A DNA stretch of 64,000 nt from Pseudomonas sp. CFBP 13711 (GCF_014842265.1 NZ_JACYVI010000004.1:310001-374000); one strand, 5' to 3'; numbered from the stretch's first letter, positions 35,921 through 44,350 are shown. Notes: generated by a model not told the origin, from the letters alone. Numbers and translations: made by a program.

Positions 35921-37003
35921 ATGAGCAAGGCATTCAGAATCGCCGCGATTGCGGGTGACGGCATTGGCAAGGAAGTCCTGCCGGAAGGGCTGCGGGTACT
36001 GGAACAGGCGGCGAAAAAATGGCAACTGAACCTGAGCATTGATGTGCTCGACTGGGCCCACTGCGACTACTACCTCCAGCACGGGCAGATGATGCCCGAC
36101 GACTGGTTCGAACAGCTCAAGGGCTATGACGCGATCTACTTCGGCGCCGTGGGCTGGCCCGACAAGGTGCCGGACCACATTTCCCTGTGGGGCTCGCTGC
36201 TCAAGTTTCGCCGGGACTTCGACCAATACGTGAACATCCGCCCGGTGCGCCTGTTCCCCGGCGTGCCTTGTCCGCTGGCCGGACGCAAACCGGGCGACAT
36301 CGATTTCGTGGTGATCCGTGAAAACACCGAGGGCGAATATTCCTCGGTGGGCGGCAAGATGTTCGAAGGCACCGAACACGAATTCGTGCTGCAGGAATCG
36401 GTATTCACCCGCCGCGGCGTCGACCGCATCCTCAAATTCGCCTTCGAACTCGCCCAGACCCGCCCGCGCAAACGCCTGACGGCCGCGACCAAATCCAACG
36501 GCATCTCCATCAGCATGCCGTACTGGGACGAACGCACGGCGTTGATGGCGGCGAATTACCCCGAAGTGACGTGGGACAAGCAGCACATCGATATCCTGTG
36601 CGCGCGGTTCGTGTTGCAACCAGACCGGTTTGACGTGGTCGTGGCGTCGAACCTGTTCGGCGACATCCTGTCGGACCTCGGCCCGGCATGCGCCGGCACC
36701 ATCGGCATAGCCCCGTCTGCCAACCTCGACCCGGAACGGCGGTTTCCGTCGTTGTTCGAACCGGTGCATGGCTCCGCGCCGGACATCTACGGACAGAACA
36801 TCGCCAACCCCATCGCGATGATCTGGTCCGGCGCGCTGATGCTGGATTTCCTCGGCAACGGCGACGAACGCTACCGCGCGGCCCACGACGGGATCTTGCA
36901 GGCGATTGAACAGGTGATTGCCGAAGGCCCGATCACCCCGGACCTGGGAGGGAAGGGCTCGACGCAAGATGTGGGGGCGGCGATTGCCGGGAGGTTGGTT
37001 TAG
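35921..37003 (+). CDS. Tartrate dehydrogenase / decarboxylating 3-hydroxyacid dehydrogenase
   Basis: A 360-residue Mg/Mn- and NAD-dependent enzyme of the isocitrate/isopropylmalate dehydrogenase family. The N-terminal block is IAAIAGDGIGKEVLPEG, the substrate loop NIRPVRLFPGV and VIRENTEGEYS follow, and metal-binding aspartates lie in SNLFGDILSDLGP. The absence of isoleucine-pathway neighbours and the similarity to TtuC-type sequences favour tartrate/D-malate dehydrogenase over leucine synthesis. A strong ribosome site, AAGGGG, precedes ATG 35921. It is the last gene of the island. Confidence 0.88.
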   Translation: MSKAFRIAAIAGDGIGKEVLPEGLRVLEQAAKKWQLNLSIDVLDWAHCDYYLQHGQMMPDDWFEQLKGYDAIYFGAVGWPDKVPDHISLWGSLLKFRRDFDQYVNIRPVRLFPGVPCPLAGRKPGDIDFVVIRENTEGEYSSVGGKMFEGTEHEFVLQESVFTRRGVDRILKFAFELAQTRPRKRLTAATKSNGISISMPYWDERTALMAANYPEVTWDKQHIDILCARFVLQPDRFDVVVASNLFGDILSDLGPACAGTIGIAPSANLDPERRFPSLFEPVHGSAPDIYGQNIANPIAMIWSGALMLDFLGNGDERYRAAHDGILQAIEQVIAEGPITPDLGGKGSTQDVGAAIAGRLV

Positions 37004-37043
37004 GGGCGGGCGCGGTGTTCGGTGGGACTGGTTTTTGACGTTG

Positions 37044-37287
37044 GTGGGACCGGCTTTAGCCGGGAAGGCGTAAGGGTACGCGTTCCAATAGTAGGACCGG
37101 CTTCAGCCGGGAAGAGGCCGGTGTGTGCAATATCATTTTTCCGGTATGGCCGCCGACGCCTTCCCGGCTAAAGCCGGTCCCACAGGGACGCAGAGCGTCC
37201 GGGGCTGCATTGCCACGCAGAGCGTGGGAACGATCAAAATTTCATGCCCGGACACCGTCCCTGTGGGAGCGAGCTTGCTCGCGAATG
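37044..37287. repeat. Repeat cluster: REP, REPIN, GAGCGT palindromes and second-family REP
   Basis: The 340 bases between the tartrate dehydrogenase and the immunity gene hold no protein gene. They contain a REP (37044-37066), a REPIN (37091-37183), a pair of short palindromes, GACGCAGAGCGTC and CCACGCAGAGCGTGG, followed by GAACGATC (about 37187-37236), and a REP of the GAGCGAGCTTGCTCGC family (37263-37287). Three unrelated repeat families are stacked here. Confidence 0.85.
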
Positions 37288-37343
37288 CTTTGGTTGGAAC
37301 GCCTCATTAAGTTATCCAGAGGGTGGTTGGCCCCGTGCTGTGC

Positions 37344-37583
37344 TCACGCTACGACGCCTATCAGGAGCTTCAGATCGGTCGGAAGTTGGCGTCCCGTGAT
37401 TGAAGACAGCATTGTGACCTGCTCGTTTGTCAGCGGCCAGTCACCTTCCGCCATCGCGTTTAGGCTTGCATGGCCGAGCCGCGCTACGATTTCGTCATTC
37501 AACGACGGATCTATCTTCATTTCAAATTTCAGCGAGTCGTCTTCGGTGCTGTCGAGCAAAAATCCAAATATATAGAGGAACAT
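37344..37583 (-). CDS. Putative immunity protein for the adjacent pyocin
   Basis: A small acidic protein of 79 residues starting MFLYIFGFLLDSTEDD and ending LLIGVVA. Its position, 7 bases after the toxin stop with a GAGAG-type ribosome site, is that of a bacteriocin immunity gene. It does not resemble the classical colicin E3 immunity protein at the level I can judge by eye, so the assignment is from context. A longer open frame upstream overlaps the toxin gene and is not credible. Base composition is lower in GC than in the surroundings. Confidence 0.65.
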   Translation of the reverse strand: MFLYIFGFLLDSTEDDSLKFEMKIDPSLNDEIVARLGHASLNAMAEGDWPLTNEQVTMLSSITGRQLPTDLKLLIGVVA

Positions 37584-37590
37584 AGAACTC

Positions 37591-38724
37591 TCACTTTTCA
37601 ATTTTACGGCCGGGCTTGGCCGGCTTGGTTCGCTCGCCGCTCTGAGGATCAAACTCCCCCAAGTGCTTGCCTTGTTTGTCATACATTTCGACAGTCCCGT
37701 GCTGACTATCCCACTCAAATATTCGGCCTTTGGGATCTTTCCAGCGTCGTCGCTTCGCTCCACCACCTTGGACCATTGTTTTACTGTCTGCTTTCTTGGC
37801 GTCTGGAAAGCCTGGGAGGTCCAGCGGAGGCGGATGATACCCATGATCCCCATTAAACGGCCGCGCATACACCACGTACATCGACCTCAGCCCCGAATCA
37901 GCGGGGAAGACCAAGATGCAGTCTTCAGCGGTGATGTCGTCGCCGGGGAGGCCTTCGAGTTGGCTATCGGAGTCTTCCGGGATCGGGTGGACGAGGATGG
38001 TGCCTAATCGGGCATCGCTGTTTTCAGGGTAGACCAGCGGTTCCAGTCTCCCGTGTCGGCCCAGGCGGGGCGTCATGAGGATGGTGATGCCGTTGAGATG
38101 GGCTTCCATCGCACTTTTGTCGGCGTTCCAGCGGGCTTGCACGGTGCGGACCGAGTCGTCGCCGGATGCTTTGGAATGGATGCCGTAGATCTGCAACTCG
38201 CCTTCTGCATCACGGCGCAACTGGAAACGCACCCGTGTTGTCGCCTGGGTCAGGTTGCGCAATTCGTCGTCGGTGTAGAGCGTGCCGTCGCCCATCTTCG
38301 CCGGGAGCATGCCGACGATGAACAGACTCGCCGGGCCGCCGGCTCCGCGAAGCAGCCAGGTGTGGCTGCGCTGCATGATGCCGCCACCAGCCATACGGCC
38401 CAGTCCCATGTCTGCGCCGAGTGCGGCGGCAATGGCGTCGGAGGCGGAAGGCAACAGCATGGCGCCCGCCATCATGATTGCGCCGAAGTTGGAGGCGGGC
38501 TCTACCTCAGTGCCGGCGTCAGTACTGCACCATTCCCCGGTGCAGGATTTGGAGAAGACCTTGTCCGTGCGCTCCTTCGGGGCCGGCCAGCGCTCTGGCA
38601 TCGGAGTGGGCACCCGCACGGGTTCGGGAGGCGGATTCCACGGTGTCCATGACGCGCCCCCGTTGGGAAGCCCTTTGAAAATCGAGTCGTCCCCAAAGGG
38701 ATCTTTTTTGTCGTCCTTGAACAT
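37591..38724 (-). CDS. S-type pyocin with colicin E3-like 16S rRNA nuclease domain
   Basis: A 377-residue bacteriocin-type toxin. Residues about 130-295 form an S-type pyocin domain (TTRVRFQLRRDAEGELQIYG, DCILVFPADSGLRSMYVV). The last 85 residues match the colicin E3 ribonuclease: KRRRWKDPKGRIFEWDSQHG, with Asp339, His342 and Glu346 at the spacing of E3 Asp510, His513 and Glu517, and Arg373 matching Arg545. This enzyme cuts 16S rRNA in the decoding site. The first 130 residues are proline-rich then alanine/glycine-rich, too short for a standard receptor-binding region. ATG 38724 was used; TTG 38787 would add 21 residues. It is followed by a candidate immunity gene. Confidence 0.88.
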   Translation of the reverse strand: MFKDDKKDPFGDDSIFKGLPNGGASWTPWNPPPEPVRVPTPMPERWPAPKERTDKVFSKSCTGEWCSTDAGTEVEPASNFGAIMMAGAMLLPSASDAIAAALGADMGLGRMAGGGIMQRSHTWLLRGAGGPASLFIVGMLPAKMGDGTLYTDDELRNLTQATTRVRFQLRRDAEGELQIYGIHSKASGDDSVRTVQARWNADKSAMEAHLNGITILMTPRLGRHGRLEPLVYPENSDARLGTILVHPIPEDSDSQLEGLPGDDITAEDCILVFPADSGLRSMYVVYARPFNGDHGYHPPPLDLPGFPDAKKADSKTMVQGGGAKRRRWKDPKGRIFEWDSQHGTVEMYDKQGKHLGEFDPQSGERTKPAKPGRKIEK

Positions 38725-38836
38725 GACCTTGTTGATGCCTGCCAATTTGAGGCGGCGCAGGATGCGGTCGGGTCGACGAGTGGTCAACGGCGTGGGGGTT
38801 ACGGGATGTTGCCGGGCGCACAGGCTTTAGATTGCC

Positions 38837-39175
38837 GTGGGACTGGCTTTAGCCGGGAAAGCATCGGGTGGCACACCGCGAAATTGATAGCGACTGCGCG
38901 GGCCTCTTCCCGGCTAAAGCCGGTCCCACTATGAGGGCGCGTACATCAGTGAGACCGATGACGCGGAGCGTCAGGGGATGCATTCCCACGCGGAGCGTGG
39001 GGAACGATCAAAAGATAAATGGCGTGACGCAGAGCGTCCGGGGCGGCATTACCACGCGGAGGGTGGGAACGATCAGATCGAAAGCTTCCCGGCTAAAGCC
39101 GGTCCCACTAAAAAAGCATGCGGGGTGTCAGTGGGAGGGGCGGCGATCCCCGTAGGACCGGCTTCAGCCGGGAAG
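38837..39175. repeat. Repeat cluster: REPINs and two GAGCGT palindrome units
   Basis: The 782-base gap 38725-39506 has no protein gene. It holds a REPIN (38837-38929), two units with ACGCGGAGCGT/CACGCGGAGCGTG-type palindromes ending GAACGATC (38961-39009 and 39027-39074), and an outward-facing pair of REPs (39085-39108 and 39152-39175), followed by structured element copy B. These repeats mirror the cluster on the other side of the pyocin genes. Confidence 0.85.
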
Positions 39176-39186
39176 CCCTTGATCTG

Positions 39187-39503
39187 CTTTTGATCTGCTT
39201 TTGATCCTCATACACAAACAGTCCAGACACCACAAATCGCGACTTGGGTGCAGGCCGAACGCAGACGACGCGCAGTGGGTCGAGCCGCATGGATGCGGCG
39301 AGAGCGCCGTTGCGGACATGGATGTCCGTTCGGCGCGTGCCCACGGAGCGTCGTCGAAGTGAGGGTATTCCGACGAAGGAGGAACCCAACCAGGAGCAAG
39401 CACCCTTGGTTACTTGGGGATGGTGCGACTTTCGACTTTTCCAAGTAACTCGCCGAAGGCGAAACCCGAGGCCGTTAGGCCGACGCTTTTGATCTTGATC
39501 TGG
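39187..39503 (+). repeat. Dispersed structured element, copy B
   Basis: Homologous to 18441-18740. Corresponding helices: long-range stem 39264-39271 (GACGACGC) with 39348-39355 (GCGTCGTC); hairpin 39284-39299 (GCCGCAT/ATGCGGC); outer stem 39304-39309 with 39331-39336 closing hairpin 39313-39328 (CGGACAT/ATGTCCG); and GTTACTTGG at 39409-39417 complementary to 39441-39449. Compared with copy A there is about a ten-base insertion after GTTACTTGGGG. Sequence outside the stems, such as CACGGAG, GAGCAAGCACCCTTGG and CTCGCCGAAGGCGAAAC, is nearly identical. It ends at the stop of the ghrA-like gene. Confidence 0.75.
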
Positions 39504-39506
39504 ATC

Positions 39507-40433
39507 TCAATAGCCCCGGTTTCGATCTATCTGACCTACCATCCGCTCCCCCCGCTCAAACCGCCGAATATTCTCCAGCAACACCCCAAACGCACTCGCC
39601 GGCTGCGTCATCGCCGCCACATGCGGCGTCAACACCACCTGCGGGTGCCCCCAAAACGGATGATCAGCCGCCGCCGGCTCCATCTGCAACACATCCAGCA
39701 CAGCGCCGCCCAACTGCCCACTTTCCAGCGCCTCCAGCAAATCCCCCTCCACCAGATGCCCGCCGCGCCCCATATTCACCAGCCCCGCACCCCGCGGCAG
39801 CAACGCAAACAGATTCCGGTCCAGAATCCCCTCCGTCTGCTCCGTCAACGGCAACACACACAGCAAAATATCGCACTGCCCCAAAAACGCCGACAACTGC
39901 GCCTGACCCGCAAAACAGTCCACCCCCTCAATCTCATGAACACTGCGCGCCCAGCCCGACAAGGCAAACCCGACCGGCGCCAGCGTCGCCAGAATCTGCT
40001 GCGCCTGGGTGCCCAACCCCATCACCCCCACGCGCCGATTTTCTGCCGGCTGCAACAGATGCGCCTGCCAACGCCGCGCCGCCTGCTGCTCGCGGTACCG
40101 CAGCATGTCCCGGTGCAGACTCAACACCGCCCACGTCGCGTATTCGCACATGCCTCGCGTAATGCCCGGATCCAGCAGCCGCACTACGGGCAGGTCCGCC
40201 GGCAACCGCGACAGATCCAGCTGATCGACCCCGGCCGACAGCGCAAACAGCACCTTCAGATTGGGCAGCAACTGCGTCAGATCATCCGGCGCCTGCCAGG
40301 CGGCCAGGTACTCGACTTCTTCGGGATTGCCGATGTCCGGCCAGGCGCGCCATTCGATGTCCGGTGCGTGTTCGGCGAACAGCGTCTGCCAGTGTGGCGC
40401 GCGCGCGGGGTCGGCTTTGTAGAGCAAGGCCAT
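39507..40433 (-). CDS. ghrA: Glyoxylate/hydroxypyruvate reductase A-like 2-hydroxyacid dehydrogenase
   Basis: A 308-residue NAD(P)H-dependent D-2-hydroxyacid dehydrogenase. The cofactor motif is VGVMGLGTQAQ (about residues 138-148). Catalytic residues are expected in LFALSAGVDQLD (substrate loop), NMGRGGHLVEGDL (Arg region), and the His in VVLTPHVAAMT near residue 283. It probably reduces glyoxylate or hydroxypyruvate. ATG 40433 (MALLYKADP) has a AACGTCC-AGGA-like upstream signal on the minus strand; the longer frame to 40490 was not used. The 214-base gap to gabT upstream is divergent. Confidence 0.9.
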   Translation of the reverse strand: MALLYKADPARAPHWQTLFAEHAPDIEWRAWPDIGNPEEVEYLAAWQAPDDLTQLLPNLKVLFALSAGVDQLDLSRLPADLPVVRLLDPGITRGMCEYATWAVLSLHRDMLRYREQQAARRWQAHLLQPAENRRVGVMGLGTQAQQILATLAPVGFALSGWARSVHEIEGVDCFAGQAQLSAFLGQCDILLCVLPLTEQTEGILDRNLFALLPRGAGLVNMGRGGHLVEGDLLEALESGQLGGAVLDVLQMEPAAADHPFWGHPQVVLTPHVAAMTQPASAFGVLLENIRRFERGERMVGQIDRNRGY

Positions 40434-40647
40434 GGGCGTTTCCTGCTGAAAGGACGTTGGAGGGAAGTGTAGGGAGCCAGCCCACATCATCCCCCAAGCC
40501 CGGCGCAGGATCTGTTGAAAGGCGGGGCCAAAACAGTTGATCCGAATTTCTCACGGGCCAAGTTCGGCTAAGTGCGTTGCCCGCACGCCGTAACCTGAAC
40601 AGCATCGCAACCGCCTCCAGGTTGCCGGACTCACGATGGGAAATGCC

Positions 40648-41946
40648 ATGAACAGCAAAGTCGACGAAACCCCTCTTTTGCTCCGTCAGCGCGAGCAATT
40701 TGTGCCCCGTGGCCTGGTGACCGCGCACCCGCTGGTGATCGACCGCGCCCAGGGCACCGAATTGTGGGACGTGGATGGCAAGCGCTACCTGGATTTCGTC
40801 GGCGGCATCGGCGTGCTCAACATCGGCCACAACCACCCGAAAGTGGTCGCGGCCGTGCAGGCTCAACTGCAAAAAGTCTCCCACGCCTGCTTCCAGGTGG
40901 CGGCCTACACGCCTTACCTCGACCTGGCCCAGCGCCTGTGCGAAATGATCGGCGGGCAGGAAGCCTACAAGGCCGCGTTCTTCACCTCCGGCGCCGAAGC
41001 GGTGGAAAACGCGGTGAAGATCGCCCGTGCCCATACCAACCGTTCAGCGGTCATCGCCTTTCGCGGCGGCTTCCATGGACGCACCTTGCTCGGCACCACG
41101 CTCACCGGCATGAGCCAACCCTACAAGCAGAACTTCGGGCCGTTTGCGCCGGAAGTGTTCCATACGCCGTACCCGAACGCGTATCGCGGCGTTAGCAGCG
41201 TTGACGCAATCACCGCGCTGAACGAATTGCTCGCCACCCAAGTGGCACCGGACCGCGTGGCTGCAATTCTGATCGAACCCGTGCAGGGCGATGGCGGTTT
41301 CCTCACCGCGCCGCCGGAGTTTCTCCAGGCCCTGCGCGCCTTGGCCGACAAGCACGGCATCGTGCTGATCCTCGATGAGATCCAGACCGGTTTCGGCCGC
41401 ACCGGCACCTGGTTCGGCTACCAGCACGCCGGCATCCAGCCTGATCTGGTGACTGTCGCCAAGAGCCTCGCCGGTGGCCTGCCGTTATCGGGCGTGGTCG
41501 GCAAGGCGCACATCATGGACGCGCCGCTGCCCGGCGGCCTCGGCGGCACCTATGGCGGCAACGCTCTGGCGTGCGCAGCGGCACTGGCGGTGATCGATGC
41601 ATTTGAGGAAGAACAACTGCTCGCGCGCAGCCAGCTTTTGGGCGAGCGCCTGCGCCGTGGCCTGATCGGTTTGCAGGCGCGCTACCCGCGCATCGGCGAT
41701 GTGCGCGGCACCGGTTTCATGCTGGCGATCGAGCTGGTCAAGGATGACGCCGCGCGCACCCCGGACGCCGATCTCAATTCACGGGTGATCGACGAAGCCC
41801 GTGCCGGTGGTTTGCTGGTCATCAAATGCGGCGTTTACCGCAACGTGCTGCGCTTCCTCGCGCCGCTGGTGACGACAGAAGCCCAGGTCGACGAAGCCGT
41901 GCAGATCCTCGACGCCGCCTTGGCACGGGTCTTGAACTCGAATTGA
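40648..41946 (+). CDS. gabT: 4-aminobutyrate (omega-amino acid) aminotransferase
   Basis: A 432-residue class III PLP aminotransferase. Conserved parts: [15 protein letters not shown] (about residue 52), [17 protein letters not shown] (111-127), [14 protein letters not shown] with PLP-binding Asp243, and Lys272 in [13 protein letters not shown]. It transfers an amino group from GABA or a similar omega-amino acid to 2-oxoglutarate. ATG 40648 (MNSKVDE) has GGGA ten bases upstream; ATG 40636 is an alternative. The nearby HAD protein and Lrp regulator on the same strand may belong to the same unit. Confidence 0.92.
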   Translation: MNSKVDETPLLLRQREQFVPRGLVTAHPLVIDRAQGTELWDVDGKRYLDFVGGIGVLNIGHNHPKVVAAVQAQLQKVSHACFQVAAYTPYLDLAQRLCEMIGGQEAYKAAFFTSGAEAVENAVKIARAHTNRSAVIAFRGGFHGRTLLGTTLTGMSQPYKQNFGPFAPEVFHTPYPNAYRGVSSVDAITALNELLATQVAPDRVAAILIEPVQGDGGFLTAPPEFLQALRALADKHGIVLILDEIQTGFGRTGTWFGYQHAGIQPDLVTVAKSLAGGLPLSGVVGKAHIMDAPLPGGLGGTYGGNALACAAALAVIDAFEEEQLLARSQLLGERLRRGLIGLQARYPRIGDVRGTGFMLAIELVKDDAARTPDADLNSRVIDEARAGGLLVIKCGVYRNVLRFLAPLVTTEAQVDEAVQILDAALARVLNSN

Positions 41947-41997
41947 AGCAGCGCCTTGCCCGTAACGGGCCAGATGCATCCGGGAGGTTCGATCCAC

Positions 41998-42672
41998 ATG
42001 GGGCTGACAGATTTGGGGCTGACAGGATTTGGACTGACAGAGTACCGAGCGTTACTGATCGATTGCGATGAAGTGCTGGTGGATCGCGATTCGGGTGTCT
42101 GGGCCGCGCTGCAACCGCTGCTCGACAGCCGCGGCGGGCAGCCGGCCAGGGATGACGTGCTGGCCGAATTCAGCGCGGTGGTTGCGAGCCTGTATCCGCG
42201 CTTCGCCGAGCTGGGTTTTAGTGGCCTGTTGTGCTTCGCCCATCGCCAACTGGCGGAAAAATGGGGCCTGCACGCCAGTTGGGAGGAGGGCATGAGCTTT
42301 GCCCGTTCAGCGGGCAACTGGTCGCTGTTCGAAGACGCGCCGGGGGCGATGCTTTACCTGCGCAAGTTCTATCGACTTCTGGTGCGCGGCGACCGCGATG
42401 CCGAGGATCGCGGCGTGCTGTGCGAGCGACTGGGAATTGCACCGGAAGATTTCATTTCCCTGGCCGAAGGTCCGCAATGGCTCACGGATCAGGGCGATCA
42501 GGTGCAACCGGTCCTGCACGTGACGAGGCCGTCGGTCGAGCCCTTCGCCGCGCTGGACCGCTGTCTGATCGGCCGCCACCGGTCGCGTCAGCCTTCGCCC
42601 TGCGCGGCGGAATACTGCATCAACAGCATGGCCGACCTGGTGGCGCAGCATCAGCTGTCTTTACGGCGCTGA
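41998..42672 (+). CDS. HAD superfamily hydrolase with 15-base repeat at its N-terminus
   Basis: A 224-residue HAD-like protein. The nucleophile region is LLIDCDEVLVDRDSG (about residues 18-32). The later motifs are less typical, with SLAEGPQWLTDQGD near residue 145, so substrate prediction is weak. The first 16 residues come from three tandem 15-base units beginning GGGCTGACAG (42001-42045), encoding GLTDL, GLTGF, GLTEY. ATG 41998 has GGGAGG upstream and follows gabT by 51 bases, suggesting cotranscription. A TTG start at 41956 is less likely. Confidence 0.78.
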   Translation: MGLTDLGLTGFGLTEYRALLIDCDEVLVDRDSGVWAALQPLLDSRGGQPARDDVLAEFSAVVASLYPRFAELGFSGLLCFAHRQLAEKWGLHASWEEGMSFARSAGNWSLFEDAPGAMLYLRKFYRLLVRGDRDAEDRGVLCERLGIAPEDFISLAEGPQWLTDQGDQVQPVLHVTRPSVEPFAALDRCLIGRHRSRQPSPCAAEYCINSMADLVAQHQLSLRR

Positions 42673-42716
42673 TTTTGCTAGAAGATTGTCTTACAACGGC
42701 AGTCAAGAGGTACGTG

Positions 42717-43205
42717 ATGGAAGGGCTCGTAAAGCTGGATCGGATCGACATCAGCATCCTGGTCGAACTGCAAAAGGACGGCCGCATGACCAATGTCAGC
42801 CTCGCCGATGCCGTCGGCCTCTCTGCCAGCCCCTGCCTGCAGCGGGTCAAACGGCTGGAGTCGGCCGGTTATATCTCTAGCTACAAAGCGCATCTGAACC
42901 TGGCCAAGATTACCGATTCGGTCACCGTTTTCACCGAAATCACCCTCAGCGACCACAAGCGCGAAGACTTCGCCAAGTTCGAATCCAACATCCGCTTAGT
43001 GGACGAAGTGCTGGAATGCCACCTGATCAGCGGCGGCTATGACTACCTGGTGCGCTTCATGACCCGCAGCATCCAGCACTATCAGGAAGTGGTGGAAAGC
43101 CTGCTCGACAAAAACATCGGGATCTCGAAGTACTTCAGCTACATCGTCATCAAGTCGCCGGTGCTCAAGGACGGGGTGCCATTGCGCAAATTGTTGCGTC
43201 ACTGA
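42717..43205 (+). CDS. Lrp/AsnC family transcriptional regulator
   Basis: A 162-residue regulator with an N-terminal helix-turn-helix (LDRIDISILVELQKDGRMTN through LADAVGLSASPCLQRVKRLE) and a C-terminal RAM ligand-binding domain (about residues 75-150: ISGGYDYLVRFMTRSIQHYQ, then SYIVIKSPVLKDG). Such proteins respond to amino acids. It probably controls the gabT-HAD genes just upstream or its own transcription. ATG 42717 has an AGAGG ribosome site. Confidence 0.92.
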   Translation: MEGLVKLDRIDISILVELQKDGRMTNVSLADAVGLSASPCLQRVKRLESAGYISSYKAHLNLAKITDSVTVFTEITLSDHKREDFAKFESNIRLVDEVLECHLISGGYDYLVRFMTRSIQHYQEVVESLLDKNIGISKYFSYIVIKSPVLKDGVPLRKLLRH

Positions 43206-43379
43206 ACAGACCTTCGACGGCTTTGTAGGCAATTTCCCAACGCCAACGTTTAGCTTTCACGCAGTTCCTTCAGAACCGCCCGGCAGAGATTTCCTTCGCG
43301 GCGCTTCATCCTTTCGCTCCTTGTCCAGCGGCGTGCGGCGCTGGGCAAAAATCTCAATAAGAAGAGTGCGGAGTGGGTG

Positions 43380-44339
43380 ATGAAGGGCAGGAATACGCTG
43401 TTATGGGTAGGGTTGGCTGCGTTTAACGCCGAGGCGTTGGCCGAGGCGCAGACAACCCGCGAGGAGCAGTTCCAGCTGGGGGCGGTTGGGGTGAGTCTGG
43501 GTGTCGGGCTGTTGAATGGTCAGGCGCGGGAAAAGGTGTACGACGTTGAAAGCGGGCAGAAGATCAGCCAGTTGAACTGGAGCATGAAGCAGGTGCCGAC
43601 GCTGCATCTGGGCGTGAAGTACCAGCCGATAAACTGGCTGTCCCTTGATCTGAACGGCTGGACGCGGGTGGCGAAGGGCGATGGGCATCTGAAGGATTAC
43701 GACTGGCTGGAGGAAGATCGCGGCGACTGGAGCCACTATTCCGATCATCCGGACACTCAGGTCAGCAAAGCCTGGCAGGCCGATTTCGCCGCCACCGCGT
43801 GGGCGCTCAAGCGTGATGATGTGGCCCTGGGTGTGATGCTTGGTTATCAGCGTAATCAGTTCGGCTGGCAGGCGAGGGGCGGGCGCTACACCTATTCATC
43901 GGGCGAGGGGTTCCGCGACGAGTCCGGAGAATTCCCGGCAGGTGAGAAAGGCATTTCCTATCAGCAGACCTACGACACGCCTTATGTGGGGCTGGTCGGT
44001 CTCTACCATTTCCGCAACTGGACGCTGGAAGGCAGGTTCAAATACAGCCAGTGGGTTCGGGCGCGGGATCACGATCGGCATCATGTCACCGGCGTGACCT
44101 ACGACGGTGACTACGGAAACGACGGCCGCATGCAAAGTCTGGCGGTTGCGCTCAGTTACCGTGTGAGTCCGCAGCTTTCGGTGAGGGCGGGTGTGGATCA
44201 TCAGGTGTACGCCGAGGCGAAAGGCAGCACGCTGATCAAGGACACCCACAGCGGCGATCGCTTCCGTATCGCAGGTGACGCGGGCAGTCAGTCCGCCAGG
44301 ACGACGATGTCCACGCTGGCGCTCACTTACGCTTTCTGA
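43380..44339 (+). CDS. Omptin family outer-membrane aspartyl/His protease
   Basis: A 319-residue ten-stranded beta-barrel protease of the OmpT/Pla/PgtE family, cleaving proteins and antimicrobial peptides at the cell surface, usually between basic residues. Catalytic residues are visible: Asp106 and Asp108 in KDYDWLEED, and Asp232 and His234 in RDHDRHH, matching OmpT Asp83, Asp85, Asp210 and His212. Further shared blocks are HPDTQ, GGRYTYSSGEGFRD, and GRFKYSQWV; the protein ends in Phe as outer-membrane proteins do. Residues 1-22 look like a signal peptide. ATG 43380 was chosen over GTG 43377. Omptins are far better known in enterobacteria. Confidence 0.92.
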   Translation: MKGRNTLLWVGLAAFNAEALAEAQTTREEQFQLGAVGVSLGVGLLNGQAREKVYDVESGQKISQLNWSMKQVPTLHLGVKYQPINWLSLDLNGWTRVAKGDGHLKDYDWLEEDRGDWSHYSDHPDTQVSKAWQADFAATAWALKRDDVALGVMLGYQRNQFGWQARGGRYTYSSGEGFRDESGEFPAGEKGISYQQTYDTPYVGLVGLYHFRNWTLEGRFKYSQWVRARDHDRHHVTGVTYDGDYGNDGRMQSLAVALSYRVSPQLSVRAGVDHQVYAEAKGSTLIKDTHSGDRFRIAGDAGSQSARTTMSTLALTYAF

Positions 44340-44350
44340 GCCAAGCCGAC

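Noticed and set aside
35921..37003. 3-isopropylmalate dehydrogenase (leuB)
   Set aside because: The family is shared, but no leucine genes are nearby and the catabolic setting fits a tartrate/malate-type enzyme better.
39244..40472. Plus-strand frames over structured element B and ghrA
   Set aside because: One covers the non-coding element and the other is antisense to ghrA; neither has motifs.
43240..43380. A 19-codon minus-strand frame with an AAGGAG-like leader between the Lrp and omptin genes
   Set aside because: It is too short and lacks any similarity or neighbour support; kept only as a note.
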